Assembly: GCF_018739885.1 (NCBI RefSeq)
Contig: NZ_JADOES010000005.1
Location: 97,340-161,339, forward strand
From: Leptothoe spongobia TAU-MAC 1115
GTDB taxonomy: Bacteria > Cyanobacteriota > Cyanobacteriia > Phormidesmidales > Phormidesmidaceae
DNA length: 64,000 nucleotides
Reading direction: 5' to 3'
The notes under the pieces are model-generated. The model worked only from the letters and a program-made list of their open reading frames with translations, made no database searches and was not told the origin of the DNA. The position numbers were made by a program, and so were the translations under genes. Of this stretch, positions 54,635 through 63,160 are shown one piece after another (within the stretch, counting starts at the first letter, position 1; each line of letters opens with the position of its first letter).

Positions 54635-56140
54635 TTACTCTGCTTCTAGCACAGTCACCTGATAGCGCTCATAGCCTCTAGCAACAGCTTCGATCACACG
54701 GAAAGGGCGTGATTCACCGGGTAGCAGAGGCGCATCGTTATTCTCGATGGCAATGATTTCTTCGCTTTGTAAGCGTCGATCGTTGGCGTCGTAGAATTCT
54801 GCCTTTAGTTTAAGTTCGTTAATGGGGTATTCACTGGTGTTGATAATAACCCATTCGGAATTAAACGAAGCTCGGCTGGGTTGAGCCTGGCTAGCACTTT
54901 CAGCACTACTTTTACCAGGCTTGCTATCAGGTTTGCTATCAGGCTTTTTATCAGCCGTGCTATTGGTACTGCCATTGGCACTATTAACCGCAACGGAGGT
55001 AGAGGATGCGGGCTTGGTCACGGATACATTTTGTCTCGCGGCCCCAAAGTCTTCACTGCGGCTAGCCAGTTCAAAGCTAATATTGTCAGGTTTTACGAAT
55101 CCCCAGCTGTAGTTGATGGGCGTAGGAGGAACGTAGGTGCTGCGGGCGGTTGCCTGCTCAATGGTGGTCACACTCAGACGAATGGAGTCTAGTTCGGGGG
55201 TGATTTTTTGGATCAGGTTAAAGGCATGGGTATCACCGGGACGCAAAATGGCATCATCGATGCCAATCGCGTCTTTGCTCTCGGTTGCGATCGCAACATC
55301 ATTACGGTCTAGAAACTCAACATTTAGCGTCAGTTTTCTAAACTCCTGATCGCTAGCATTGATAAAAACTCCCCGCAGCTGGTAATAAACCGCATCTTCA
55401 AAATCGCCCAGCTCCGATGAACGTGCTTCAAGCACTAGACCTGGATGATCAAAAACAACCGGAATATCAACATCCACCGACAGATCAATGTCAGCCGTGC
55501 TCGTAGCAGTAGCCGCCGCCGCGTCTGCCGCACTAGTGCTACTGGCATCATAGATCGCCGAGCCGGGCACAATCGTACCCGGAGCAGGCCCCAAGGGAGC
55601 CGGTGGGGCCGAGAATACAGGCAGTCGGCTCACACCAAAAATACCCACCCCCAGAATGGCGCAGCCCCCAGCCACAACAGCCATCTTCTGCTGTGTCCAC
55701 TTAGATAGTTTTTCCTGGGTGTTAGCCGCAGTGTGCTCTAGAAAACTAATTAACACCAGAGCTTCTTTGTCATTCGGCTTAAGTTCTAAGCAGCGCTTGG
55801 CTACCAGCAGCGCTCGCTGTCTATCGGTAGGGTCGTTTTCGCGGTTATAGCGCAGGTTGTAAGCATTGGCTAACGCATGCAGGATATCTAAATTAAGCGG
55901 ATCCAGAGATGTCGCCTGGGTCATCTCATCAACAGCATCGTTGAGACAACCAAACTCTACGTAGCTGCGACCACGGGTAAAATGAGCCTTAGCCTGACGC
56001 TTGATCGCATGCATTTCTGCTGGGGTAATCCCCACTTCCTTGGAAATCGCAGCGAGGGTATCTGCCGTCACTGGCTTTTCCCAGGCGAGCAGCCGTTGAA
56101 TATAAACCTCTATGATGCGATCTCGATCCATATAACCCAT
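54635..56140 (-). CDS. Tandem paralog B of the TPR-like/membrane/beta-domain family
   Basis: The 501-aa protein starts MGYMDRDRIIEVYIQRLLAW (MDRDR at 56131 is the alternative). Like its neighbours it has the helical lead, TPR-like repeats (NDAVDEMTQATSLDPLNLDI) and a membrane helix (about 157-177). An Ala/Thr linker and two beta domains follow (about 230-340 HPGLVLEARSSELGDFEDAV; about 410-501 NSEWVIINTSEYPINELKLK). It is longer than paralog A because of a Ser/Lys/Pro insertion (about 380-405, DSKPDSKPGKSS). It shares a 38-bp upstream block with the degraded fourth copy. Confidence 0.78.
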   Translation of the reverse strand: MGYMDRDRIIEVYIQRLLAWEKPVTADTLAAISKEVGITPAEMHAIKRQAKAHFTRGRSYVEFGCLNDAVDEMTQATSLDPLNLDILHALANAYNLRYNRENDPTDRQRALLVAKRCLELKPNDKEALVLISFLEHTAANTQEKLSKWTQQKMAVVAGGCAILGVGIFGVSRLPVFSAPPAPLGPAPGTIVPGSAIYDASSTSAADAAAATATSTADIDLSVDVDIPVVFDHPGLVLEARSSELGDFEDAVYYQLRGVFINASDQEFRKLTLNVEFLDRNDVAIATESKDAIGIDDAILRPGDTHAFNLIQKITPELDSIRLSVTTIEQATARSTYVPPTPINYSWGFVKPDNISFELASRSEDFGAARQNVSVTKPASSTSVAVNSANGSTNSTADKKPDSKPDSKPGKSSAESASQAQPSRASFNSEWVIINTSEYPINELKLKAEFYDANDRRLQSEEIIAIENNDAPLLPGESRPFRVIEAVARGYERYQVTVLEAE

Positions 56141-56223
56141 TCACTCCGTGGTGTCGCGAATAATCAGCGCGGCAACACCAATTGCATGTCATCTACTCAA
56201 TCAATTCCCTAGTTCACTCCCTG

Positions 56224-56261
56224 GATACGGATAAAATTCCGACTAATTTCAATAAAGTCTT
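56224..56261 (-). repeat. 38-bp duplicated upstream block, copy 1
   Basis: GATACGGATAAAATTCCGAC and the following TAATTTCAATAAAGTCTT lie 84 bases upstream of paralog B. The same block, with two changes, is at 57625-57662. The noncoding duplication supports tandem gene duplication including promoters. Confidence 0.85.
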
Positions 56262-56375
56262 CGTGGCGTCATCATCGTTCAAAGCGATCACATCAGAAAA
56301 ACTCAATCCGCCCTAAACCTTGTTCACGTCTAGAATCCCTCTAGAACAATAGTAAACCGACCAGTGTTATCGGTC

Positions 56376-57476
56376 CTATTCACCACCAAAAATAGTCGAC
56401 AGCCCCACTCCGCTATCATCGTCTACTTTTTCGTTACGGCTAAAAAGCTCAAGTTGTTCAATATCATTCACACTCACTCGCACACTGATCAGCGCCGGTG
56501 TAATCTTGTGGAACAGGTTAAAGGATTGAGTAGCCCCAGGACGAATAGTAGCGCCACTATTTGTAATCGCCACTTGATGAATCGTTGAAATCGGATCACC
56601 ATCACCATTCAACAACTCTACCTTGAGGTTTAGCCGTCTCACTTCTTGACCACTGTCATTAATCACAACGCCGTGGAGCTTATAGTAAGCCTCACCTTTA
56701 TATTTTCCAAGGCGTGACAGTTTAGGTTCAATCAGTAACCCCGGATGATTAAACGTGACTGGAATATTGGGTCCTGGTGCAAATGAAGGCGCTTCAAACG
56801 TAGGTTCTGGCGCTTTAGAAAACAGCGATAAGCGTTCCGCTCCCACCAGACCCATGCCAGTCGTCGCCATACTGCTGGCCAAAACCGCCAATAGCGCCGT
56901 CACCCACTGAGTTGTTGTTGGCAGGTTGATCGGTTTCTGCAGAAAGACAATCAAAACTGCAATCTTCGTTTTTGTCCGCCGGGAAAATTTCTTCCGACTA
57001 AAGATATTCTCCAAAAAGCCGATCAAAATAAAAATATTCGGCTTAGTCTGGGTAGAAATGACTTGAGCACCGAAGTTACGCTCTAGCGATCGCAATAAAG
57101 CCTGGGCCCCTTTTCCATTGGGCTTTAGAGAGACACAGCGCTTAGCGACCCGTAGCGCCTGGTGCCGATCAGCCACGTTACTGTCCTGGTTGTAGCGCAG
57201 TTTATAGGCATTAGCGAGGTAAATAAGCACCTCTAGGTTGATCGGATTTAGATTCTGTGCCTGGGTCAGCTCATCGATAGCATTATCAAGGTAGCCCAGC
57301 TCTATATAATCATGGGCACTGGTAAGGTGAGCCTGCACCTTAAGAGCAATGGCGTCCAACTCACCTTGAGTAATCCCTACCTCGTCAGCAATTGCCTTGA
57401 GGATAGAGGGTGTAATCGGCTGTTTCCATTCAAGCAACCGCTGAATATAGGCTTCGATAATACTAGCGCGACCCAT
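56376..57476 (-). CDS. Tandem paralog C, shorter form
   Basis: From ATG 57476 (GGAGAAAACT upstream) the 366-aa protein begins MGRASIIEAYIQRLLEWKQP. It repeats the helical/TPR-like lead (DNAIDELTQAQNLNPINLEV) and two hydrophobic stretches (about 165-200 and 195-220 region). Only the first beta domain is present (NHPGLLIEPKLSRLGKYKGE, to about 345), and it ends with a short acidic tail, lacking the second domain of A and B. A longer start at 57560 would read into the remnant of a fourth copy. Function unknown. Confidence 0.75.
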   Translation of the reverse strand: MGRASIIEAYIQRLLEWKQPITPSILKAIADEVGITQGELDAIALKVQAHLTSAHDYIELGYLDNAIDELTQAQNLNPINLEVLIYLANAYKLRYNQDSNVADRHQALRVAKRCVSLKPNGKGAQALLRSLERNFGAQVISTQTKPNIFILIGFLENIFSRKKFSRRTKTKIAVLIVFLQKPINLPTTTQWVTALLAVLASSMATTGMGLVGAERLSLFSKAPEPTFEAPSFAPGPNIPVTFNHPGLLIEPKLSRLGKYKGEAYYKLHGVVINDSGQEVRRLNLKVELLNGDGDPISTIHQVAITNSGATIRPGATQSFNLFHKITPALISVRVSVNDIEQLELFSRNEKVDDDSGVGLSTIFGGE

Positions 57477-57489
57477 AGTTTTCTCCGTT

Positions 57490-57579
57490 TTAGCAATGCC
57501 TTGAGGTAGATTGCGTAATCGGCAGTTTCTGGACAAACAACGATTGAATGTGAGCTGCAATCATGCTTGTGCGACCCAT
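57490..57579 (-). pseudogene. Head of a fourth paralog (29 codons)
   Basis: From ATG 57579 (AGGACAG upstream) the minus strand reads MGRTSMIAAHIQSLFVQKLP then IT and soon a TAA at 57490. It matches the first 22 residues of paralogs A-C position by position, then ends. It lies directly upstream of paralog C and downstream of the duplicated 38-bp block. Confidence 0.75.
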
Positions 57580-57624
57580 GGTATTTACTGTCCTTGTTTA
57601 ATGCATTCGTTATTTCTGGGATGA

Positions 57625-57662
57625 GATACGGATAAAGTTTCGACTAATTTCAATAAAGTCTT
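57625..57662 (-). repeat. 38-bp duplicated upstream block, copy 2
   Basis: GATACGGATAAAGTTTCGAC plus TAATTTCAATAAAGTCTT is identical to 56224-56261 except at two positions. It is 46 bases upstream of the fourth-copy ATG. Confidence 0.85.
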
Positions 57663-57746
57663 TACAGAGCAACCATGATTCGACATCGATAACCGGGGAC
57701 GATGCAACGTTAAACTACAACGTGACTGTGTCGTTCCCAGCCAACG

Positions 57747-58271
57747 GTGTCTGCTAATCTCACTCCCGACCAATTACACTCCATTAAGGGGCAGCTCGAT
57801 TTGGTGTTGCTTGCCCTAGAAACCTTGGTGGGAATTGGTTCAGAGGCGATTTTAGACCAAGCCAAGTCCCTCCAATTGGATACACTGCTATCGGACCGAG
57901 TCAACCTGTGGCGACTACGGCAGTCAAGTCCATTACGCAAGGGTCAGGGACGTAAAAAGCTAGATGTAGACGAAGCCCGTGCCCTGGTTTTGATCACCGC
58001 TCAGCTAGCAGGACAGCATCAGCAAGCCATCCATCAAGCTGTAACAGCGCTGGAAAAAGCCACCGTAAACGGCTCCCCACCCCACCGGGTAGCGATTCTA
58101 GGCGACTATCTGGATCGCTTTAGCAATACCTACACTGAGCGCATGGAAGCGGATGTAAAACCTCAGACATTGGAACGGTTAGCCTTCCAACTGCTGATCG
58201 ACCTGCTGTTCTACAGCGGTGGCGGTGGCCCTCAAAGACTGTGGCAGGCGCTTTTAGAACGGGCTGAGTAA
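57747..58271 (+). CDS. DUF3038 family protein
   Basis: The 174-aa product begins MSANLTPDQLHSIKGQLDLV and contains LALETLVGIGSEAILDQA, RVNLWRLRQSSPLRKGQGRK and a C-terminal LERLAFQLLIDLLFYSGGGG. This is the cyanobacterial DUF3038 family, usually a neighbour of DUF4335, which is not seen here. It is alpha-helical, has no signal peptide, and its function is unknown. A palindromic repeat follows the stop. Confidence 0.8.
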   Translation: MSANLTPDQLHSIKGQLDLVLLALETLVGIGSEAILDQAKSLQLDTLLSDRVNLWRLRQSSPLRKGQGRKKLDVDEARALVLITAQLAGQHQQAIHQAVTALEKATVNGSPPHRVAILGDYLDRFSNTYTERMEADVKPQTLERLAFQLLIDLLFYSGGGGPQRLWQALLERAE

Positions 58272-58286
58272 GTTGGATGATAGAAG

Positions 58287-58306
58287 AGACGTTCCATGGA
58301 ACGTCT
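58287..58306. repeat. Palindromic repeat with TTCCATGGAA core, copy 3
   Basis: AGACGTTCCA and TGGAACGTCT form a 20-bp perfect palindrome 16 bases after the DUF3038 stop, followed by GTACAGCG. It matches copy 2 with a compensatory C-G to G-C change next to the core. Confidence 0.9.
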
Positions 58307-58371
58307 GTACAGCGGGTAAAGTTAGGCCGATAATAATTGGGTTAAAAACGCATATTGGTTCAATACTCGGC

Positions 58372-58938
58372 ATGACGGCAGAGTTTCTAAAGGGTACAAA
58401 CCTCTACCTAGTGGGCATGATGGGCTCCGGCAAAAGCACCCTCGGCAAATACCTGGCCCACACCCTCAACTACCGATTTATCGACACAGACGATGTGATC
58501 GTGCAGGCCATAGGCCACAGCATCAATGACATTTTTGCTGACCAGGGTGAAGCCGCCTTTCGCAATATCGAGACCCAAGTACTGGCTCAAGTCGCTCCTT
58601 ATACCAACACCGTCATAGCCACCGGCGGTGGCATGGTGATCCAACAGAAAAACTGGAGCTATCTCCAATCCGGCCTAGTCGTGTGGCTAAATGTATCCAT
58701 CGATGAGCTAATGACACGCCTCAGCCGAGACAAATCCCGCCCCCTGCTCAAAGCAGGTAACCTCCGGGACAAGCTCACCACATTGCTAGACCAGCGTCAG
58801 CAACGCTATGCCCAGGCCGATGTCACAGTCACCTACCAGACCGGGGAAAAGGTAGATGCCGTTGCCAAGCGCACCCTAGAAGCCATCCAAACCTTTATCA
58901 CCGAAAACCCCTCCACCAGCTCCACCATCGATCGTTAA
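58372..58938 (+). CDS. aroK: Shikimate kinase
   Basis: From ATG 58372 the 188-aa enzyme phosphorylates shikimate on the route to chorismate. It has the Walker A motif LVGMMGSGKSTLG, the substrate Asp in FIDTDDVI, FRNIETQVL, the GGG of VIATGGGMV and the adenine/lid segment RLSRDKSRPLL. An open frame extends upstream to 58273, but it crosses a palindromic repeat, so the shorter start is preferred. It is followed 27 bases later by argB. Confidence 0.95.
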   Translation: MTAEFLKGTNLYLVGMMGSGKSTLGKYLAHTLNYRFIDTDDVIVQAIGHSINDIFADQGEAAFRNIETQVLAQVAPYTNTVIATGGGMVIQQKNWSYLQSGLVVWLNVSIDELMTRLSRDKSRPLLKAGNLRDKLTTLLDQRQQRYAQADVTVTYQTGEKVDAVAKRTLEAIQTFITENPSTSSTIDR

Positions 58939-58965
58939 TTCTATTTTCCACCACCTTCCACACCT

Positions 58966-59835
58966 ATGGAAACTGCCGACAACCGCGTCCAAATTCTTAG
59001 CGAAGCCCTACCCTACATCCAACAATTTCGAGGCCGTACCGTCGTCGTCAAATATGGCGGTGCTGCCATGAAAGACGACAACCTCAAAGACAAGGTCATT
59101 CGTGACATCGTCTTTATGGCCTGTGTCGGCATTCACCCCGTCGTCGTCCATGGTGGTGGTCCCGAAATCAACACCTGGCTAGGCAAGCTCAACATCGAAG
59201 CCCAGTTCAAAAACGGGTTGCGTGTTACCGATGCAGCCACCATGGATGTGGTGGAAATGGTTCTAGTCGGTCGGGTCAATAAAGAACTCGTCGGTCTAGT
59301 CAATAGCGCCGGTGGCAGTGCCGTAGGCCTCTGCGGCAAGGATGGCAATATGATCACGGCCCGTCCCCATGCAGCTGAGGGGGTGGGCTTTGTCGGCGAA
59401 GTCACCCGGATTGAACCTAAACTCGTCAAATCCCTGGTCGATGCCGGTTATATCCCGATTATTTCCAGTGTCGCTGCCGATACTAACGGTCAACCTTACA
59501 ACATCAACGCCGACACCGTTGCTGGTGAGCTAGCTGCCGCCCTAGGTGCTGAGAAACTAATTCTCCTCACCGATACTCCCGGTATCCTTAAGGACTACCA
59601 CGATCCCTCCACCCTCTACAATAAAATCGACATTCAAGAAGCCCGTGACCTGATTGACTCCGGCATCGTTTCCGGTGGCATGATTCCCAAGGTCAGCTGC
59701 TGCGTCCGCGCCCTGGCCCAAGGCGTCCGTGCCGCCCACATCCTCGATGGCCGTCGGCCCCATTCCCTCCTGCTTGAAACCTTTACTAACACTGGCATTG
59801 GCTCCATGCTAGTCGCTTCGCATCAGACAGCTTAG
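58966..59835 (+). CDS. argB: Acetylglutamate kinase
   Basis: The 289-aa protein phosphorylates N-acetylglutamate, the controlled step of arginine synthesis, and in cyanobacteria is activated by the PII protein GlnB. It has [13 protein letters not shown], the [10 protein letters not shown] glycine loop, [20 protein letters not shown] and the LLTDTPGIL segment. The N-terminal helix ([20 protein letters not shown]) is the extension of arginine-inhibited hexameric forms. Length is standard. Confidence 0.97.
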   Translation: METADNRVQILSEALPYIQQFRGRTVVVKYGGAAMKDDNLKDKVIRDIVFMACVGIHPVVVHGGGPEINTWLGKLNIEAQFKNGLRVTDAATMDVVEMVLVGRVNKELVGLVNSAGGSAVGLCGKDGNMITARPHAAEGVGFVGEVTRIEPKLVKSLVDAGYIPIISSVAADTNGQPYNINADTVAGELAAALGAEKLILLTDTPGILKDYHDPSTLYNKIDIQEARDLIDSGIVSGGMIPKVSCCVRALAQGVRAAHILDGRRPHSLLLETFTNTGIGSMLVASHQTA

Positions 59836-59875
59836 AATAGGCCAATATCAAAATATAGTTGGCTAGTGGTGGTTG

Positions 59876-59949
59876 AAAGTTGGTGGTTGATAGTTGGCAA
59901 CAGTTCACGACTAACCAACCACCGCTAACCATCACCAACCACCAACTTT
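59876..59949. repeat. 14-bp inverted repeat between argB and dppC
   Basis: AAAGTTGGTGGTTG (59876-59889) and CAACCACCAACTTT (59936-59949) are exact complements with a 46-base loop that can pair further (TAGTTGG/CTAACCAACC). It could terminate argB or be a repeat element. Confidence 0.65.
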
Positions 59950-59977
59950 CCAGTCCCCCATAACTCCTCTGACCAAT

Positions 59978-61126
59978 ATGGCAGTCACCTGGTGGAATAA
60001 ACTCAAACAAAACTCCCTGGCCCGGTTCGGTGCCACAGTTTTGATCATCTTCTATCTGACAGTAACGTTTGCGGAACTGACGGCTCCCTATGATCCCTAT
60101 GAGCAGCAGGCAAATGGGTCATTGTTACCGCCGACTACGGTGTATTGGCGTGACCAGACATCGCAAACGTTTATCGGTCCCCATGTGTATCCGGTGACCC
60201 AGGGGCCAGTGGACATTGAAACCGGTGATCGGGTGACCGAGACAGATTTCTCACAACCGTCACCGATCCGTTTGTGGGTAAAGGGTTCTGAGTACAAGTT
60301 ATTTCAGTTCAAGCTGCCCTTTGTGAAGAGTATTTCCTTTGAGGATTCGATGCAGATGGAGGAGGTGGAGCTGTTTAAGGGGATTACGTTTGACCGGCAT
60401 TTGTTTGGCACGGTGGGTGAGGGGCGATGGAATATTTTTGGCACGGATGAGTCGGCCCGCGATCAGCTGACGCGGTTGATCCATGGGGGGCGCATTAGTC
60501 TCAGCATTGGTCTCGTGGGGATTATCATTACGTTTCCCTTGGGTCTGCTGATTGGAGGAATCTCTGGTTACTTTGGCGGCACGGTGGACACGATCATCAT
60601 GCGCTTTGTTGAGGTGATTATGACGATTCCGGGATTCTTTCTGTTGGTCACGTTGGCGGCGGTGTTGCCAGCGGGTCTGAGTAGCTCCCAGCGGTTTTTG
60701 TTAATCGTCTTGATTCTGTCGTTTATTGGTTGGACAGGATTGGCACGAATTATTCGCGGTGAGGTGTTGTCACTGAAAGAACGCACATTTGTGCAGGCAA
60801 GCCAGGCCATGGGAGGCCGGTCGTTGCACATTATTTTGCGTCATATTTTGCCCCAGACGGCCACCTATGTGGTTATCTCGGCCACATTGGCGATTCCGGG
60901 GTATATTCTCTCAGAGTCGGCGCTGAGCTTTATTGGGCTGGGGATTCAGCAGCCGGATGCATCTTGGGGAAATATGTTGTCTTCGGCAACGAATGCGTCG
61001 ATTTTGGTGTTGCATCCTTGGTTGATTTGGCCTCCGGCGGCGTTGATTGTGATTACGGTATTGTGTTTTAACTTACTGGGTGATGGGCTGCGGGATGCGT
61101 TGGATCCACGTAGTTTGGAAGAATAG
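59978..61126 (+). CDS. Peptide ABC transporter permease, DppC/OppC type
   Basis: The 382-aa inner-membrane permease has an N-terminal helix (about 17-37) and a large periplasmic insertion (about 40-165). A BPD-transport domain with five helices (about 175-375) carries the EAA-type motif region ASQAMGGRSLHIILRHILPQ, and ends GDGLRDALDPR. It would take di/oligopeptides or nickel with DppB/D/F partners, which are not in the window, as is usual for scattered cyanobacterial transport genes. The periplasmic insertion is larger than in E. coli DppC. Confidence 0.9.
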   Translation: MAVTWWNKLKQNSLARFGATVLIIFYLTVTFAELTAPYDPYEQQANGSLLPPTTVYWRDQTSQTFIGPHVYPVTQGPVDIETGDRVTETDFSQPSPIRLWVKGSEYKLFQFKLPFVKSISFEDSMQMEEVELFKGITFDRHLFGTVGEGRWNIFGTDESARDQLTRLIHGGRISLSIGLVGIIITFPLGLLIGGISGYFGGTVDTIIMRFVEVIMTIPGFFLLVTLAAVLPAGLSSSQRFLLIVLILSFIGWTGLARIIRGEVLSLKERTFVQASQAMGGRSLHIILRHILPQTATYVVISATLAIPGYILSESALSFIGLGIQQPDASWGNMLSSATNASILVLHPWLIWPPAALIVITVLCFNLLGDGLRDALDPRSLEE

Positions 61127-61134
61127 TTTGGCAA

Positions 61135-61186
61135 AATAATGGGCACGTTATCCTAGAGTCAAGCACAACCGATAATCCCTATGACG
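61135..61186 (+). repeat. 52-bp direct repeat, left copy
   Basis: AATAATGGGCACGTTATCCT through CCCTATGACG matches 61811-61862 with three mismatches in 52. The right copy is the leader and first two codons of a Uma2 gene; the left copy ends with ATGACG and runs into TAG. Confidence 0.9.
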
Positions 61187-61199
61187 TAGGAGTATTACG

Positions 61200-61448
61200 A
61201 TGACCTGGCAAGAATTACAAAGTCAAGCATTACACCTGCCTATTGATCAGCGCTGGTATTTGGTACAAGCATTGTTGGCATCGATTCAACAGGAGACACA
61301 CCAGCCCCAAATGACTGCGCCTTCATCTAAAACAGAGCCAATTTCTAATTTAGATAGCTGGACCCAACGGTTGATTGGGGTGATTCAATTGCCTCCAGAA
61401 GACAACACTAACTCCTACGTAGACTATTTGGAGGAAAAATATAGTTGA
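61200..61448 (+). CDS. Antitoxin-like small protein
   Basis: The 82-aa product begins MTWQELQSQALHLPIDQRWY and resembles DUF2281-type or related cyanobacterial antitoxins: a short N-terminal helix-turn segment and an acidic tail ending VDYLEEKYS. It overlaps the following PIN-toxin remnant by the TTGA at 61445-61448, the usual TA coupling. Its toxin is disrupted, so it may act as an orphan antitoxin. Confidence 0.65.
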   Translation: MTWQELQSQALHLPIDQRWYLVQALLASIQQETHQPQMTAPSSKTEPISNLDSWTQRLIGVIQLPPEDNTNSYVDYLEEKYS

Positions 61449-61812
61449 AACGGGTCTTGTTGGATAGTGACGTACTGCTGGATGTCTTATAGAAGGCTAT
61501 GTATCAGGTCATGCGATTACCAATATTTTTTACATTTTGCGACGACAGACTGGCAGCCAGAAAGCTCGTGAGCTTTTATCTGTTCTATTAGAACGACTTC
61601 AGATAGCTAGTGTGACTGACTCGGTTATTCGGGCTGCTTTACAAAGTTCTGTAAGTGACTTTGAGGATGCTGTAACAGTAGTCGCTGCGAATGCAGCTGA
61701 TGTGGATGTTATCGTAACTCGCAACATATCAGATTTTGCAGATGTCACAGTGCCTGCAATGCTTCCACAAGATTTCTTAGCTACGTTGACTCAACCAAAA
61801 GCATTGGAGTAA
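61445..61812 (+). pseudogene. PIN-domain (VapC-like) toxin with internal deletion and frameshift
   Basis: From TTG 61445 the frame reads LKRVLLDSDVLLDVL then stops at once. From 61492, in another frame, it resumes EGYVSGHAITNIFYILRRQT and runs to 61812 with VSDFEDAVTVVAANAADVDV and IVTRNISDFADVTVP. The first Asp and the later DFEDA and D residues are the PIN catalytic acids, but about 25-30 residues and the frame are lost between them. The toxin should be inactive; part of it could be read from an ATG at 61501 or 61537. Confidence 0.8.
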
Positions 61813-61862
61813 TAATGGGCACGTTATCCTAGAGTCAATCGCAACCGGTAATCCCTATGACG
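61811..61862 (+). repeat. 52-bp direct repeat, right copy
   Basis: This copy forms the leader of the Uma2 gene at 61857 and includes its ATGACG start. The pair flanks the toxin-antitoxin remnant exactly. Confidence 0.9.
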
Positions 61863-62444
61863 ATTGCTACGAATAAAACCTTAACTCTGGAGGAGTATCT
61901 GACCTATGACGATGGTACAGGTGCTCGTTATGAGTTGGTCAATGGGGTATTAGTGGAGATGCCGACCGAGAGCCCGATTAATAAGACCATCGTCATGTTT
62001 TTGGTGAGCTATTTTTTGCGGTTGGGGATACCCTACTATCGGCTTGCGGTAGGGCATCAGCTAGAGGTGACGTCTGAGCAGGCTTCGGCACGAGAACCTG
62101 ATTTGGTGGTGCATTCGGAGGAGTCGGCGGCGGCGATTTTGCGGGATGGTAAGTTGTTGCGGTTGGGGATGCCGGTGCCGGATTTGGTGGTGGAGGTGGT
62201 ATCGAGCAGTGATACGGATCCGATATCGCGAGAGCGGGATTATGTGGAGAAACGGCAGGAGTATGGGGCACGTCAGGTGCCAGAGTATTGGATTGTGGAC
62301 CCGGTGGCGGCAGTGGTTTATGTCTTAACGCTGGTGGATGGGAACTATCAGGAATGTAAGTTTGAGGATGACCAGATATTGATGTCGCCTGAATTTACTG
62401 CGGTAAATTTAACCGCTGCTCAGTTACTGCGAGCTGGCCTGTAG
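61857..62444 (+). CDS. Uma2 family (DUF820) endonuclease-like protein
   Basis: The 195-aa product starts MTIATNKTLTLEEYLTYDDG. It shows AREPDLVVHS, VPDLVVEVVSSSDTDPISRE and YVEKRQEYGARQVPEYWIVD, the Uma2 PD-(D/E)XK pattern with Asp, Glu and Lys candidates. It is full length. Its leader and first codons are duplicated upstream of the TA module, and a remnant of a related N-terminus lies at 63119-63160. Confidence 0.9.
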   Translation: MTIATNKTLTLEEYLTYDDGTGARYELVNGVLVEMPTESPINKTIVMFLVSYFLRLGIPYYRLAVGHQLEVTSEQASAREPDLVVHSEESAAAILRDGKLLRLGMPVPDLVVEVVSSSDTDPISRERDYVEKRQEYGARQVPEYWIVDPVAAVVYVLTLVDGNYQECKFEDDQILMSPEFTAVNLTAAQLLRAGL

Positions 62445-62503
62445 AAAGATTTAGATGTAATCAATTAGGATAAAGCCAGGACAGAACCCTATGGGGTCCA
62501 ATC

Positions 62504-63100
62504 ATGACGCAAGCGCCTTCCCGTACATCTCTATCTAGCGATCAGCGGATTGTGTATTCCGGCATTAGCTGGTCAAAGTTTCAGCTGATTCGTTCAGGGT
62601 TTGCTGAGTCTCCTGGTATCCGGCTTGCTTATTATGACGATACTATCGAAATTCTGATGCCAGGGCGCGAGCACGAGATGTTTAGCCGACTGATCGGCTT
62701 TTTGATTGGGTTATTTTGTCTGGAAAAGGGCATTGAGTTTGAGCCGACTGGATCGATGACCCATGAGCGAGAGGGTGAAGTCTCTGCTCAAGCGGATGAG
62801 TCTTATTGTTTTGGTAAGTCTAAACTGACTCCTGATTTGGTCATTGAGGTGGTGTTTACCAGCGGGGGGCTTAGTAAACTAGCGCGTTATCGGGCATTGG
62901 GGATTCCTGAGGTATGGTTTTGGCAGGATGGGCTGTTTAGTCTTTATCGGCTGAAAGATGGGGATTATATTCAGATTATGCGCAGTGAGATTCCGGAACT
63001 TGCAGGCTTGGATATTGATGTGCTGACTCGCTGTGTGTTGATGGCTAAAACATCTCGATTAGATGCAGCGAATGAGTTTCGTAAGGCACTGTGCTTGTAG
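62504..63100 (+). CDS. Uma2 family (DUF820) endonuclease-like protein
   Basis: The 198-aa product has the second Uma2 type: ISWSKFQLIRSGFAESPGIR, YYDDTIEILMPGREHEMF, GEVSAQADESYCFG, KLTPDLVIEVVFTSGGLSKL and YRALGIPEVWFWQDG. The conserved Asp/Glu/Lys set is present. It lies 59 bases after the previous Uma2 gene, on the same strand, but is a different subfamily, so it is not a recent duplicate. Confidence 0.9.
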   Translation: MTQAPSRTSLSSDQRIVYSGISWSKFQLIRSGFAESPGIRLAYYDDTIEILMPGREHEMFSRLIGFLIGLFCLEKGIEFEPTGSMTHEREGEVSAQADESYCFGKSKLTPDLVIEVVFTSGGLSKLARYRALGIPEVWFWQDGLFSLYRLKDGDYIQIMRSEIPELAGLDIDVLTRCVLMAKTSRLDAANEFRKALCL

Positions 63101-63118
63101 TTACTGACAGCAAGTCCC

Positions 63119-63160
63119 ATCACTATTGGAACAAATAAAAATCTAACTCTAGAGGAATAG
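63119..63160 (+). pseudogene. N-terminal remnant of a third Uma2 gene
   Basis: The frame reads ITIGTNKNLTLEE then TAG, nearly the start of the 61857 gene (MTIATNKTLTLEEY). The ATG has become ATC and a stop replaces Tyr. It is a small decayed copy next to the transposase. Confidence 0.7.

Noticed and set aside
58273..58371. N-terminal extension of aroK
   Set aside because: It reads close behind a palindromic repeat and is absent from normal shikimate kinases.
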